Shown: positions 1 to 6,542, numbered from the stretch's first letter. The stretch is 6,962 bases of DNA from Bacillota bacterium (GCA_021802375.1 JAKAAL010000211.1:1-6962); one strand, 5' to 3'. Program-made: numbers and translations. Notes: a model not told the origin generated them from the sequence alone.

Positions 1-1042
1 GCCACCTATCGACGAGGATTTCTCGTTCCCAGTGATGCCACGCCGTGGTGAGTTCCGTGAACGCGGTCGCCATGTCGCCGGCGAGCCCAGCCTCCCAGAT
101 CCTAAACTGACGGTGAGCCTCTTCGTGGCTCCGACATTCGAAGAGGCGGAAAAAGTCTTCTTTTCGACGGTGCACTTCCCCGAGATCCGGGAAGTTTTTG
201 GTCCACGTGGACAGCAGCAGTTGCTCCCGGTCGGCCAGGTCGGCTTCCCGCTTCAAGACGACAAACCGGTCGTGCATGAGTCCGCGGCGCTGGGCGGGCG
301 TGAGAGACTGCCGGAGTTGCTTGCGGACCCGTTCGACCGCGGCATTGGCCATCTTGAGCACGTGGAACTTGTCAATGACAATGATGGCCTGGGGCAAGAC
401 GGCCTCCACGGATTCTTTATACGGACGCCACATGTCCATGGCCACCAGTTGAATCCGCGACCGATCCGGGAGCCGCCCTAAGTAACGTGAGACCGTGTCT
501 TTGCGGCGGTCCACGAGGATGTCGACGAGCGTGCGTTCCCGCACATTGGTGACCACACCGCGCGCTTTGGTCAGGTGGATTTCATCCAGTCCCAGCCAGG
601 TCGGGGTTTCCACGTGTCGGTGGGCTTCCCATTGGGCCACATAATCGCTGAACACATCGCGCACCGTGGCCTCGTCAACGCCCACTTCCTCAGCGACCTG
701 GACAAAGGGCCGGCGCATCGCTTGGGGCCCCATCCAGGCCACGAGGCGCTGCGTCATTAACCGTTTGTCGTTCACATCAGGCAAGGTCTCGTAGAATGTC
801 CGATGGCACGACTTGCAGCGAAATCGACGGGTGCGCAGGTATAGTCGTACCCGTTTGCCGTGCATCGGGAGATCCCGAATCCACTGTTCCCGATGGCCAA
901 ATCCGACGAAACCACCATGGGCGCAATGGGGACAGGTAGCCGGCCGTTCCGGAATTTTGGCCGCAACGTGGTAGGCATCATCGGTTTCCTCAAAGGCGGT
1001 AATGGTGTAGCGAGGGAGGTTCAAGAAGTTGGGGATCTCCAC
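1..1042 (-). CDS. tnp: ISL3-family transposase, C-terminus beyond window
   Basis: This enzyme cuts and rejoins DNA to move its own element. 347 codons are open without a stop up to the window edge; full ISL3 transposases are usually about 400-430 residues, so the C-terminus is missing from view, not necessarily from the gene. In order: a zinc-finger region with Cys pairs C37-x2-C40 and C76-x2-C79, typical of the ISL3 N-terminus; a helix-turn-helix-like stretch at about 95-135; then a DDE nuclease fold with D153 (in LGLDEIHL) and D203 (in VAMDMWRPYK) as the likely first two catalytic acids, followed by the IDKFHVLK motif at 223-230. The third acid is expected past the edge. I chose the GTG start at 1042: GGAAAGGA lies 7 nt upstream, and an in-frame stop (1082-1084) limits any extension. 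No frameshift is seen, so the visible part looks functional. Confidence 0.93.
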   Translation of the reverse strand, partial: MEIPNFLNLPRYTITAFEETDDAYHVAAKIPERPATCPHCAHGGFVGFGHREQWIRDLPMHGKRVRLYLRTRRFRCKSCHRTFYETLPDVNDKRLMTQRLVAWMGPQAMRRPFVQVAEEVGVDEATVRDVFSDYVAQWEAHRHVETPTWLGLDEIHLTKARGVVTNVRERTLVDILVDRRKDTVSRYLGRLPDRSRIQLVAMDMWRPYKESVEAVLPQAIIVIDKFHVLKMANAAVERVRKQLRQSLTPAQRRGLMHDRFVVLKREADLADREQLLLSTWTKNFPDLGEVHRRKEDFFRLFECRSHEEAHRQFRIWEAGLAGDMATAFTELTTAWHHWEREILVDRW

Positions 1043-1049
1043 GATGTCA

Positions 1050-1057
1050 TCCTTTCC
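1050..1057 (-). promoter_or_regulatory. Ribosome binding site deciding the transposase GTG start
   Basis: GGAAAGGA on the minus strand lies 7 nt before GTG 1042. No in-frame ATG exists near the N-terminus. An ATG overlaps this region but is in another frame and leads to a short product, so the GTG is the best start. Confidence 0.65.
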
Positions 1058-1113
1058 GTCCGCCGCGAGCTGTTGACCGGCTTAGAACAGGGTATCGTAT
1101 CAACGCCATCCAG

Positions 1114-1185
1114 ATCAATCATAGAATCCGATTTTGCCTCGGGTTGTCATGTGCGGTCGAATCCCGCAAATCAATCACAGAATCC
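1114..1185. repeat. 16-bp imperfect direct repeat, two copies 56 bp apart
   Basis: ATCAATCATAGAATCC at 1114-1129 recurs as ATCAATCACAGAATCC at 1170-1185, a 15 of 16 match in the same orientation. The pair lies between the transposase start and the proposed IS end. Paired sites near the terminus of an insertion sequence are often transposase binding sites, which is the likeliest reading here, but this is inferred from position. The 56-bp period is about five helical turns and is not a multiple of three, so the repeat is not a coding repeat. Confidence 0.7.
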
Positions 1186-1223
1186 AAATACCCCATAAAG
1201 GTAATACACACTGTGTCCCGCAT
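1119..1223 (-). CDS. Possible 34-residue ORF with perfect ribosome binding site; maybe a truncated gene start
   Basis: An ATG at 1223 on the minus strand opens a 34-residue frame (MRDTVCITFMGYLDS...) ending in TGA at 1119-1121. I do not recognise the product. The reason to list it is the translation signal: TAAGGAGGT at 1232-1240, a full match to the anti-Shine-Dalgarno sequence, sits 8 nt before the ATG. The frame crosses the proposed IS end near 1194, so it may be the 5' end of a host gene cut by the insertion, a leader peptide upstream of the transposase, or a chance frame. One copy of the 16-bp direct repeat encodes its middle (LDSVID) and the other overlaps its stop in a different frame. 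No homology can be claimed. Confidence 0.35.
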   Translation of the reverse strand: MRDTVCITFMGYLDSVIDLRDSTAHDNPRQNRIL

Positions 1224-1231
1224 AAGGCAAG

Positions 1232-1240
1232 ACCTCCTTA
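1232..1240 (-). promoter_or_regulatory. Perfect Shine-Dalgarno sequence TAAGGAGGT
   Basis: The minus strand carries TAAGGAGGT followed after 8 nt by ATG (1223). It is the strongest ribosome-binding match in the window. Its presence in an otherwise gene-poor stretch suggests that a real gene began here, now possibly interrupted by the insertion sequence. Confidence 0.6.
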
Positions 1241-1432
1241 AGAGACAAATAACAACCGCTGAGGCATCATTTCCAGAATGGTAAACAGATTGCGGAATGA
1301 GGTGTTTGGGGCAGAGTCTCTCCGCAAGCGCTTTTCAGTTAAGGGTCTAGAGCAAAAACGTGTACCAGTCAGGGAACTCAATGAAAAATCGCGGTTGAGG
1401 CACAAATTACTGGGACATAGAGAAATATTTCG

Positions 1433-1515
1433 CTTGGTGTGAAGATCACAAGACCCTTCGGCCGAAGGGTGCAAAAAAGCCCCATAAGGCAACATCAGCC
1501 CCGGTAATCACCGGG
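1433..1515. other. Cluster of inverted repeats, possible structured RNA or terminator/operator block
   Basis: Three inverted repeats follow each other. First, CTTG...CAAG (1433-1452) contains TGTGA-AGA-TCACA (1438-1450). Second, ACCCTTCGGCCGAAGGGT (1453-1470) is a perfect palindrome with 9-bp arms, or in RNA a 7-bp stem with a GGCC loop. Third, CCCGGT-AATC-ACCGGG (1500-1515). None is followed by a clear T-run on either strand, so simple intrinsic terminators are not well supported. I compared the stretch with riboswitch consensus sequences I know (c-di-GMP-I, SAM, TPP, ykkC/guanidine, fluoride, cobalamin, T-box) and found no convincing match. It could be a leader RNA read on the plus strand, a protein-binding region, or a chance cluster. 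Confidence 0.4.
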
Positions 1516-1556
1516 ACGACCGAGGAGGGAATTTACATCAACATTTCGCCCTGAAT

Positions 1557-1583
1557 CCTTAACCCAGGGGTATAGACTTAAGG
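1557..1583. repeat. Inverted repeat CCTTAA/TTAAGG next to the promoter
   Basis: CCTTAA at 1557-1562 and TTAAGG at 1578-1583 are perfect complements with centres 21 bp apart, about two helical turns. The right half overlaps the position expected for the -35 element of the promoter at 1598-1603. The geometry would suit a dimeric regulator, but the arms are only 6 bp and AT-rich. Confidence 0.3.
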
Positions 1584-1603
1584 CTTCTGCAATGTGTTAT
1601 AAT
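1573..1603 (+). promoter_or_regulatory. Extended -10 promoter for the small membrane-protein gene
   Basis: TGTTATAAT at 1595-1603 is a perfect extended -10 (TG-N-TATAAT), with the hexamer TATAAT at 1598-1603. The -35 is weak: TAGACT at 1573-1578 (19-bp spacer) or GACTTA at 1575-1580 (17-bp spacer), as is common for extended -10 promoters. Transcription would start near 1610 and give a leader of about 60 nt before the ATG at 1672. Confidence 0.7.
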
Positions 1604-1671
1604 ATAGAAACGTTAAGCTAGCCACCATCTTATGTGCCGCCGACATTTTTAGGGAAAGAAAGGTGGTTTTC

Positions 1672-1935
1672 ATGCGTAAAGCACTCGCATTGGCAGGGAC
1701 TGTGGTCAATATATTTCTTCCCGGCGTCGGGACGTTGATTATGGGCAAATTTGCTTCGGGCATCGTTCAATTAGGTCTTTTGCTTATGGTGTGGCTCCTC
1801 AAGACCGTAACTTTCGGCATAGCTGGAATGTTTCTGTGGCCAGTCGGCGTCGCTGTTTGGATATGGGCTGTGGGCGGCGGTGTGATTACCTACTATTCAC
1901 TGCCGGATCGCCATCACAAAGCGTTGCGGTATTGA
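1672..1935 (+). CDS. Small glycine-rich integral membrane protein, TM2-like, function unknown
   Basis: An 87-residue, very hydrophobic protein with about three membrane segments (roughly residues 6-24, 31-48 and 50-74) and a short basic tail (DRHHKALRY). The first segments carry the motif LPGVGTLIMGKFASGIVQL (16-34), whose pattern of proline/glycine turn, glycine, and basic residue before a second helix resembles TM2-domain and related small bacterial membrane proteins. That is a resemblance, not a firm family call. The ATG at 1672 is preferred because AAAGGTGG ends 5 nt before it; an in-frame GTG at 1663 would lie inside that ribosome binding site. It has its own extended -10 promoter and converges on cydC. 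It is not part of the cyd operon, and nothing in the sequence ties it to respiration. Confidence 0.8.
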   Translation: MRKALALAGTVVNIFLPGVGTLIMGKFASGIVQLGLLLMVWLLKTVTFGIAGMFLWPVGVAVWIWAVGGGVITYYSLPDRHHKALRY

Positions 1936-1971
1936 ACAGCTGAAAAGTGGTTAATCGTCAGTCACCGACTT

Positions 1972-2025
1972 CCCCGTCCCCGCAAGCCAGGGGAGGGGGT
2001 TTCGTCTACGCCAGGCTAGTTTTTT
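1972..2025 (+). terminator. Hairpin between convergent genes, probable terminator
   Basis: CCCCGTCCCC (1972-1981) pairs with GGGGAGGGGG (1990-1999) through 9 of 10 positions with an 8-nt loop, giving a very stable stem 36 nt after the stop of the small membrane-protein gene. TTTCGTCT follows, then a weak second hairpin (2006-2019) leading into six Ts (2020-2025). Read on the plus strand this is a plausible, slightly untidy terminator. The same stem forms on the minus strand just after the cydC stop but lacks a T-run there, so two-way function is less certain. Confidence 0.55.
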
Positions 2026-3775
2026 AAGGTACATCCTCAATCCACTGCATTGGCTTCTCGGCTGATAGCATCCGAGCAAAAACCCCCGAATGACTCGCCA
2101 ATTCTGAAGCCGGTCCCGACTCTGCCACTACCCCTCGATTTAGCACAATAACCGAATCCAATGCATCAAGATTGGACAGGCGGTGGGTAATCCATAACAT
2201 GGTCTTTCCCTGCGCCCATCGCCGTATCGCGTGAATAACCTGGCGCTCCGTCATCGCGTCCAGCCCCTCAGTTGCTTCATCCATGATCACAAGAGGCGTA
2301 TTCTGAAGAATAACACGCGCAATGGCAACCCGTTTTCGTTCCCCACCGGACAATTGCGTTCCTTGTTCACCAATGACTGTATCCAAACCCTCTGGTAATG
2401 ATGCGACCACCTGACGCAGCTGCGCAATGTCCAATGCCTGCTCCATTTGTTCCGGTGTAGCCTCGGGGTGAGCCAGCAACAGATTGTGGCGCAAGGTCGT
2501 GTTAAATAAGTGAGGTTCTTGTTCGACGACCGACGCCAAATGCGGCAAGTCCCGAGCATATATCCTTTTCAAAGGCACCGTATTGAAAAGCGCTTCGCCC
2601 CCAGAATAGGCCCATAAGCCGGAAAGAACGCCACTCAAGGTCGTTTTGCCTGCGCCACTAGGGCCAACAAGTGCCACATGCCTTCCTGCTTCAACAGAAA
2701 ACGTCACTCCGCGAAGGGATTCGAGACTTTTGTCATCGTACGCAAAATGCACATCACGCAATAGAACCCGAGGGGGATTGCCCTCAGCTAACACCATTTG
2801 GGCATCCACCACCCCTTGATTTTCCCAAGGTTTTTTGTCGACAAGTTCATTGATCCGAATGACCGCCTCTTTGATCTGCCCCTGAAACTGAAAAGCTCCT
2901 GGCAATTGGTTAACCGCTTCAAAACTGGCCAAGGTGAGCAACACCACAACCGGCAACAAGATGGGCGCTAGGCGATGACGGTCAATCAGAGTGATTCCGA
3001 TCACCAAGACAACCCACATGGCCCCATTATTGAGTAATAGCATCAGGGCCGATGATATGCCTTTGATCCCGTTCAAATATCCGCGCCATCTGGCCCATTG
3101 CCGAATTTGTCCGGCAATGACATGGAGATGCGGCTTTTCTTGATTCATGGCTAAGATGTCTATATTGCCGCGAGTAATCTCCACCACTTGCGTACTCAGT
3201 ACGCCGCGAGCCCTTATGAGCGATCGTCCCGTGTTTTTGGTCGCCCATTGCGCCAAGTACGGCACAACGAAGCCGCTGACCAAGAGAAATACCGCAAGAG
3301 CCACTGCTAAAGCCGGAGCGAATGCGCTCATAAATAGTGTGGCCGCGAGAAATGTGAACACGGCGACTAAGGGAGGCGAAAACAGCCCGAGGTAGAGATT
3401 TTGCAGAACATCAATATCTCCCACGACGCGGCTTAATAAATCCCCGGAGTGATAGGTTCCCTGACTGGCGGGAATAAGAGGCTCAAGACGGCGGTAGACA
3501 AAAACCCTGAGTTCTTTGAGCAGTTGAAAAGTAACATCGTGAGAAATATAACGCTCAAAGTACCGGAAAATCCCTCGCGAAGTGCCAAAAAACCGCACCC
3601 CGACAATCGGCACCCACAAAAGCAATATCGTATAGGGATGCTGGGCAGCCTTAGCAATCAGGTAGGCCGAAGTGGCCATCAAGCCCATATTGGACGCTAC
3701 CGTAAAAATTCCCGCTAAGAGCGCCAAAATGACCCACCATTTATAGGGTTTCAGCATTCCTAGATAGCGAGCCAT
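2024..3775 (-). CDS. cydC: CydC, subunit of the CydDC heterodimeric ABC exporter
   Basis: One half of the inner-membrane ABC transporter needed to assemble cytochrome bd. In E. coli CydDC has been linked to cysteine/glutathione export and more recently to haem handling. The 583-residue length is normal. The N-terminal half (to about 300) is the membrane domain; GTSRGIFRYFERYISHD (64-80) is the hallmark CydC stretch and separates it from CydD. The ATPase domain has Walker A GPSGAGKT (371-378), Q-loop Q419, signature LSGGE (475-479), Walker B LVIMDE (495-500) and switch H531, so all catalytic elements are intact. Its ATG is one base from the cydD stop, with GGGGTGGGGTGA just before it inside cydD, implying translational coupling. 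In Bacillus naming the letters of the two subunits are swapped. It is the last gene of the operon. Confidence 0.95.
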   Translation of the reverse strand: MARYLGMLKPYKWWVILALLAGIFTVASNMGLMATSAYLIAKAAQHPYTILLLWVPIVGVRFFGTSRGIFRYFERYISHDVTFQLLKELRVFVYRRLEPLIPASQGTYHSGDLLSRVVGDIDVLQNLYLGLFSPPLVAVFTFLAATLFMSAFAPALAVALAVFLLVSGFVVPYLAQWATKNTGRSLIRARGVLSTQVVEITRGNIDILAMNQEKPHLHVIAGQIRQWARWRGYLNGIKGISSALMLLLNNGAMWVVLVIGITLIDRHRLAPILLPVVVLLTLASFEAVNQLPGAFQFQGQIKEAVIRINELVDKKPWENQGVVDAQMVLAEGNPPRVLLRDVHFAYDDKSLESLRGVTFSVEAGRHVALVGPSGAGKTTLSGVLSGLWAYSGGEALFNTVPLKRIYARDLPHLASVVEQEPHLFNTTLRHNLLLAHPEATPEQMEQALDIAQLRQVVASLPEGLDTVIGEQGTQLSGGERKRVAIARVILQNTPLVIMDEATEGLDAMTERQVIHAIRRWAQGKTMLWITHRLSNLDALDSVIVLNRGVVAESGPASELASHSGVFARMLSAEKPMQWIEDVP

Positions 3776-3776
3776 A

Positions 3777-5513
3777 TCACCCCACCCCTTCCTGGTTCGG
3801 CATCTTGTAGGCTTGCATTAATTCACGATAGAGTCCTGGCTCCGATTCCAATTCTGTCGCAGTCCCTTGTTGCACCAAGTGCCCCTGATTCATCACCCAA
3901 ATTTTGTCCATGTGCATCACGGTGGACAGTCTGTGCGCAACCACGAGCACCGTGCGTCCTGCCAGCAACTTTTCCAAGTCTGTCCACAGACTCGCTTCGG
4001 TTTCGGCATCGAGATTGGCCGTAGGTTCATCCATTAAAACAATCGGCGCATCTTGCAAAAAGGCCCGAGCCAATGCCAGGCGTTGTTTTTGCCCTCCGCT
4101 CAATCTCCTTCCTCTCTCTTGGATATTCGTCTCCAGTCCTTGAGGCAGATCCTCCACAAACTCCCAGGCACCAGCCGTCTTTAACGCACCGTGTAATTCT
4201 TGGCCCGTGGCGCTAGGCTTTGCCATTAACAAATTATCCCTGACTGTGCCGGAAAAAATGTAGGGACTTTGAGTGAGAAAACTCACTTGCGTGCGCCACC
4301 AAGTCATATCCACAGATTCCAGGGGCGTGTCACCAGTGCGGATCAGACCGGAATCGGGATGGGCAAAGCCCATGAGCAAGAACAACAACGTCGTTTTTCC
4401 TGATCCACTGGGTCCAATAATGGCAATCCTTTCCTGAGCCCTGATTCGCGCCGTAACTTCTTCGACTGCCCTGTTCTCCCGCCCTTCATAGCTGAAGCTA
4501 ACGTTTTCGAAGGACAAGGGAGCCTCCACATTCGACAGCCTTTGCGTGCCAAACGCCTTAGTCCATTGGGGCGCATCCAGTATCTGAAAAATTCGCTGCG
4601 CGGCTTTCATGCCGCCCAGACCATCATGAAACCGTGTCCCCAAAGCACGCCAGGGAATATAGAACTCGGGAACCAGCACCAGTAAGAAGAATGCGGTACG
4701 AAAAGCCATTACACCGGAAATTAGCCTAAGGCCAATGGCCACAGCCACCATAGCCATGCTGAGAGAGGCCAGCAGTTCCAGCACCAACGCGGATAAAAAC
4801 GCAATGCGCAAACTAGCCATGGTGGCTTGCCGGAATTGGTCGCTGGCTCTTTCAATCCCGTGCGCCTGGTTGGCGCTTTGACCGAGCAGTTTAAGCGTTG
4901 TCAGCCCTTGCAGAACATCCAAAAAATGAGCACTGAGACGGCTTAAAAGACTCCACTGTTTTTGCGTCTTGGCTTCGGCCTGACGGCCAATCAAAATCAT
5001 AAAGAACGGAATCAAAGGCAAAGTGATAAGGAGGATCAGCCCCGAAATCCAGTCCTTAGCAAACACGTCAATCAATATAATGGTGGGAACTAATGCTGTC
5101 ATGGCCACCTGGGGGATGTACCGGGCCAAATAAGGTTCTAAATCCTCCACACCTTGGATCAATGTGTTTACTAGTTCGCCCGCCTGTTCGCGGTTAACAT
5201 ACATGGGACCCGCGTCTAAAATTCGCTGACTTAAACGCAAACGCAAGCGGGCTTGCACACGAGTTGCCAGGCTCAAAGCACCGCTCTCGCCAAATAGCGT
5301 CAAAAGTGCTCTTAACCCAATGACGAGCAACAAATTTTCCAGCAAATACTGAACTTGGGATAAATTCTCGTGACCCAGATACACGCGGTTGACAATATCG
5401 GCTAGGTCATAAGCCTGATAGATGATCAATATTCCCCCGAGCACTCCTTGAAGCACCACCAGGCCCAGGAGAACACGAACGGACTGGATCTCTTTTAGCA
5501 ACCGCGGCTGCAT
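3777..5513 (-). CDS. cydD: CydD, subunit of the CydDC heterodimeric ABC exporter
   Basis: The partner half-transporter of CydC, acting in the cytoplasmic membrane to support maturation of cytochrome bd. It has 578 residues, normal for the family. The membrane domain covers about 1-310 with hydrophobic segments near 14-32, 60-80, 133-150, 156-176 and 238-285. The ATPase domain carries Walker A GPSGSGKT (367-374), Q-loop Q415, signature LSGGQ (471-475), Walker B IVLMDE (491-496) and switch H527. The canonical LSGGQ here and LSGGE in CydC fit a heterodimer with two competent sites. The start ATG follows the cydB stop with no gap (TAAATG), and its ribosome binding site GAGGAG lies inside the end of cydB. 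The call as CydD rests on gene order and the absence of the CydC-specific RYFERYISHD motif. This gene is named cydC in Bacillus subtilis. Confidence 0.94.
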   Translation of the reverse strand: MQPRLLKEIQSVRVLLGLVVLQGVLGGILIIYQAYDLADIVNRVYLGHENLSQVQYLLENLLLVIGLRALLTLFGESGALSLATRVQARLRLRLSQRILDAGPMYVNREQAGELVNTLIQGVEDLEPYLARYIPQVAMTALVPTIILIDVFAKDWISGLILLITLPLIPFFMILIGRQAEAKTQKQWSLLSRLSAHFLDVLQGLTTLKLLGQSANQAHGIERASDQFRQATMASLRIAFLSALVLELLASLSMAMVAVAIGLRLISGVMAFRTAFFLLVLVPEFYIPWRALGTRFHDGLGGMKAAQRIFQILDAPQWTKAFGTQRLSNVEAPLSFENVSFSYEGRENRAVEEVTARIRAQERIAIIGPSGSGKTTLLFLLMGFAHPDSGLIRTGDTPLESVDMTWWRTQVSFLTQSPYIFSGTVRDNLLMAKPSATGQELHGALKTAGAWEFVEDLPQGLETNIQERGRRLSGGQKQRLALARAFLQDAPIVLMDEPTANLDAETEASLWTDLEKLLAGRTVLVVAHRLSTVMHMDKIWVMNQGHLVQQGTATELESEPGLYRELMQAYKMPNQEGVG

Positions 5514-6524
5514 TTAATATCCCATCTCCTCGTCTTTGACGGGTTTGCGGAAGGTCCAATATAGCCACGTCTGATATCCCAGGATAATTGGGAGAATGAT
5601 CAGAGCCGTAACCGACATGATTTGCAGCGTGTAAGTGACCGATGAGGCATTATAAATTGTCAAACTAAAGTGAGGGTTGATGCTCGAAACCATAACCCGG
5701 GGGAACAGGATCCGAAATTGACCTAAGGTTGTTGCCGCAATCGATACACTCGACAAGATGAAAGCGATGCCGTATTTGGTGAAATACGAGGCGATCCGAC
5801 CTAGCAGCAAGGAGAGCACCGCCAGTCCCTGCAAGAGGACCACCACAGTGTCCACGTGTCCCGCCGCACTTGGCAGCCGATCCATCCAAATAAACCAGAT
5901 GGCTAAAACCAGGGCGGCCGGCCATACCATCTTTGAGGCCATTCGTCTGCCTTGTCTGCGGGAGTTGGGATTGCCTTTAATAGCCAAATACGACCCACCT
6001 TGGACGAGAAACACTAAAACGAAAGTCAATGCGGCCCAAAGGCTGAAACTATTGAACAAGGTGCCAAAGTTTCCCACGTAAATCTTGTGTCGGGTTATCG
6101 GAACTCCACGAATGAGGTTGGCAAAGGCCATGCCCCACAGGGCAGTGACAAGAAAAGAACCCGCAAAAATCAGCCAATCCCACATTGCCCGCCATTTAGG
6201 ACTTTTGTCGTGACTGCGGTATTCGATACCGACCCCCCGAACAATCAGTCCTAAGAGAATAAGAATCAACGCAAGATAAAACCCACTGAACATGGTTGCA
6301 TACCATATGGGAAATGCCGCAAATAAGGCGCCTCCCGCGGCCACCAACCAGACTTCATTGGCTGACCAGATGGGGCCAATAGCACTCAAGGAGGCTCGTC
6401 TCTCGGTGTCCGTGCGGTTGATGAAGGGGTGCAGCATGCCCACCCCGTAATCGAATCCGTCCAAAATAAAGTACCCTGTGAATAAAATTCCCACTAAAAC
6501 AAACCACAATTCACGCAACCACAT
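5514..6524 (-). CDS. cydB: Cytochrome bd quinol oxidase subunit II (CydB)
   Basis: The second core subunit of cytochrome bd oxidase, the membrane enzyme that oxidises quinol and reduces O2 to water at high affinity; it pairs with CydA and binds no haem directly. It is 336 residues, about nine membrane segments, and close in length to Bacillus CydB. Conserved stretches include LDGFDYGVGML (21-31), ANEVWL with AAGGALFAAFP (55-72), the WDWLIFAGSF region (115-124) and FPRVMVSS near 274-281. Where most CydBs have WDGN or WDAN, this one has WSAN (S54), replacing a normally conserved aspartate. I chose ATG 6524, which has GAGGTG 5 nt upstream and AGGAGG 12 nt upstream; a longer in-frame start at 6590 would add a basic, non-membrane 22-residue tail and bypass this ribosome binding site. 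The gap to cydA is 71 bp. Confidence 0.97.
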   Translation of the reverse strand: MWLRELWFVLVGILFTGYFILDGFDYGVGMLHPFINRTDTERRASLSAIGPIWSANEVWLVAAGGALFAAFPIWYATMFSGFYLALILILLGLIVRGVGIEYRSHDKSPKWRAMWDWLIFAGSFLVTALWGMAFANLIRGVPITRHKIYVGNFGTLFNSFSLWAALTFVLVFLVQGGSYLAIKGNPNSRRQGRRMASKMVWPAALVLAIWFIWMDRLPSAAGHVDTVVVLLQGLAVLSLLLGRIASYFTKYGIAFILSSVSIAATTLGQFRILFPRVMVSSINPHFSLTIYNASSVTYTLQIMSVTALIILPIILGYQTWLYWTFRKPVKDEEMGY

Positions 6525-6529
6525 AATCT

Positions 6530-6542
6530 CACCTCGCCTCCT
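6530..6542 (-). promoter_or_regulatory. Double ribosome binding site of cydB
   Basis: The minus strand has AGGAGG (6537-6542) and GAGGTG (6530-6535), 12 and 5 nt before ATG 6524. The closer one has usable spacing and fixes the start. The 71-bp cydA-cydB gap otherwise holds no promoter I can support. Confidence 0.6.

Larger units (their letters stand above)
1..1194 (-). mobile_element. ISL3-family insertion sequence, partial (transposase plus one probable end)
   Basis: This is an insertion sequence of the ISL3 family, recognised from its transposase, and it is cut by the left edge of the window. ISL3 elements usually carry one transposase gene between short imperfect terminal inverted repeats and make 8-bp target duplications; only the end upstream of the transposase could be in view. 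I place that end near 1194 tentatively: the minus strand there reads GGGGTATTTGG, and many ISL3 ends start with GG, but without the other end neither the inverted repeat nor the target duplication can be confirmed. The true end could be anywhere in about 1060-1223. The coding part is visibly GC-richer than the cyd genes (37 of 60 bases are G or C in 301-360), consistent with an acquired element. Confidence 0.6.
1241..1671. other. Gene-poor intergenic region between the IS and the small membrane-protein gene
   Basis: No recognisable protein is encoded here on either strand. Only short frames without good ribosome binding sites exist, of 85 residues on the minus strand and 54 on the plus strand. 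What it does hold is structure: an imperfect inverted repeat at 1433-1452, a perfect 18-bp palindrome at 1453-1470, a 6-bp stem with a four-base loop at 1500-1515, a purine-rich GAGGAGGGA at 1522-1530, and a promoter near 1598 serving the gene at 1672. Confidence 0.6.

Noticed and set aside
32..1198. Plus-strand open frames of 84-149 residues opposite the transposase
   Set aside because: They are antisense to a clear ISL3 transposase frame in GC-rich DNA, which keeps opposite frames open; none has recognisable features.
1206..1216. ACACA-C-TGTGT inverted repeat just inside the mini-ORF
   Set aside because: The arms are only 5 bp and made of a simple alternating sequence, so it is easily a chance event.
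1278..1442. A 54-residue plus-strand frame (MVNRLRNEVFG...) rich in charged residues
   Set aside because: No ribosome binding site precedes the ATG and no family is recognisable. It could be a gene remnant, but nothing supports translation.
1221..1492. The 10-mer CATAAGGCAA at 1221-1230 and again at 1483-1492, with a degenerate copy near 1194
   Set aside because: A shared 10-mer within some 600 bases is not very unlikely by chance, and the flanks diverge quickly, so I do not call it an IS footprint or operator.
1238..1495. An 85-residue minus-strand open frame in the intergenic region, whose stop TAA runs into the AGGAGGT of the mini-ORF
   Set aside because: Its composition (many Ser, Arg, Leu, Cys) looks like random coding, there is no good ribosome binding site at ATG 1495, and no motif or membrane pattern is visible. 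Its close placement before the mini-ORF is the only point in favour.
1471..1530. Resemblance of GCAAAAAAGCC and the following CAGCC/ACCGGG stretch to a c-di-GMP-I riboswitch
   Set aside because: The upstream GGCAAACC half needed for the core helix is missing and the tetraloop/receptor parts are absent, so the likeness is superficial.
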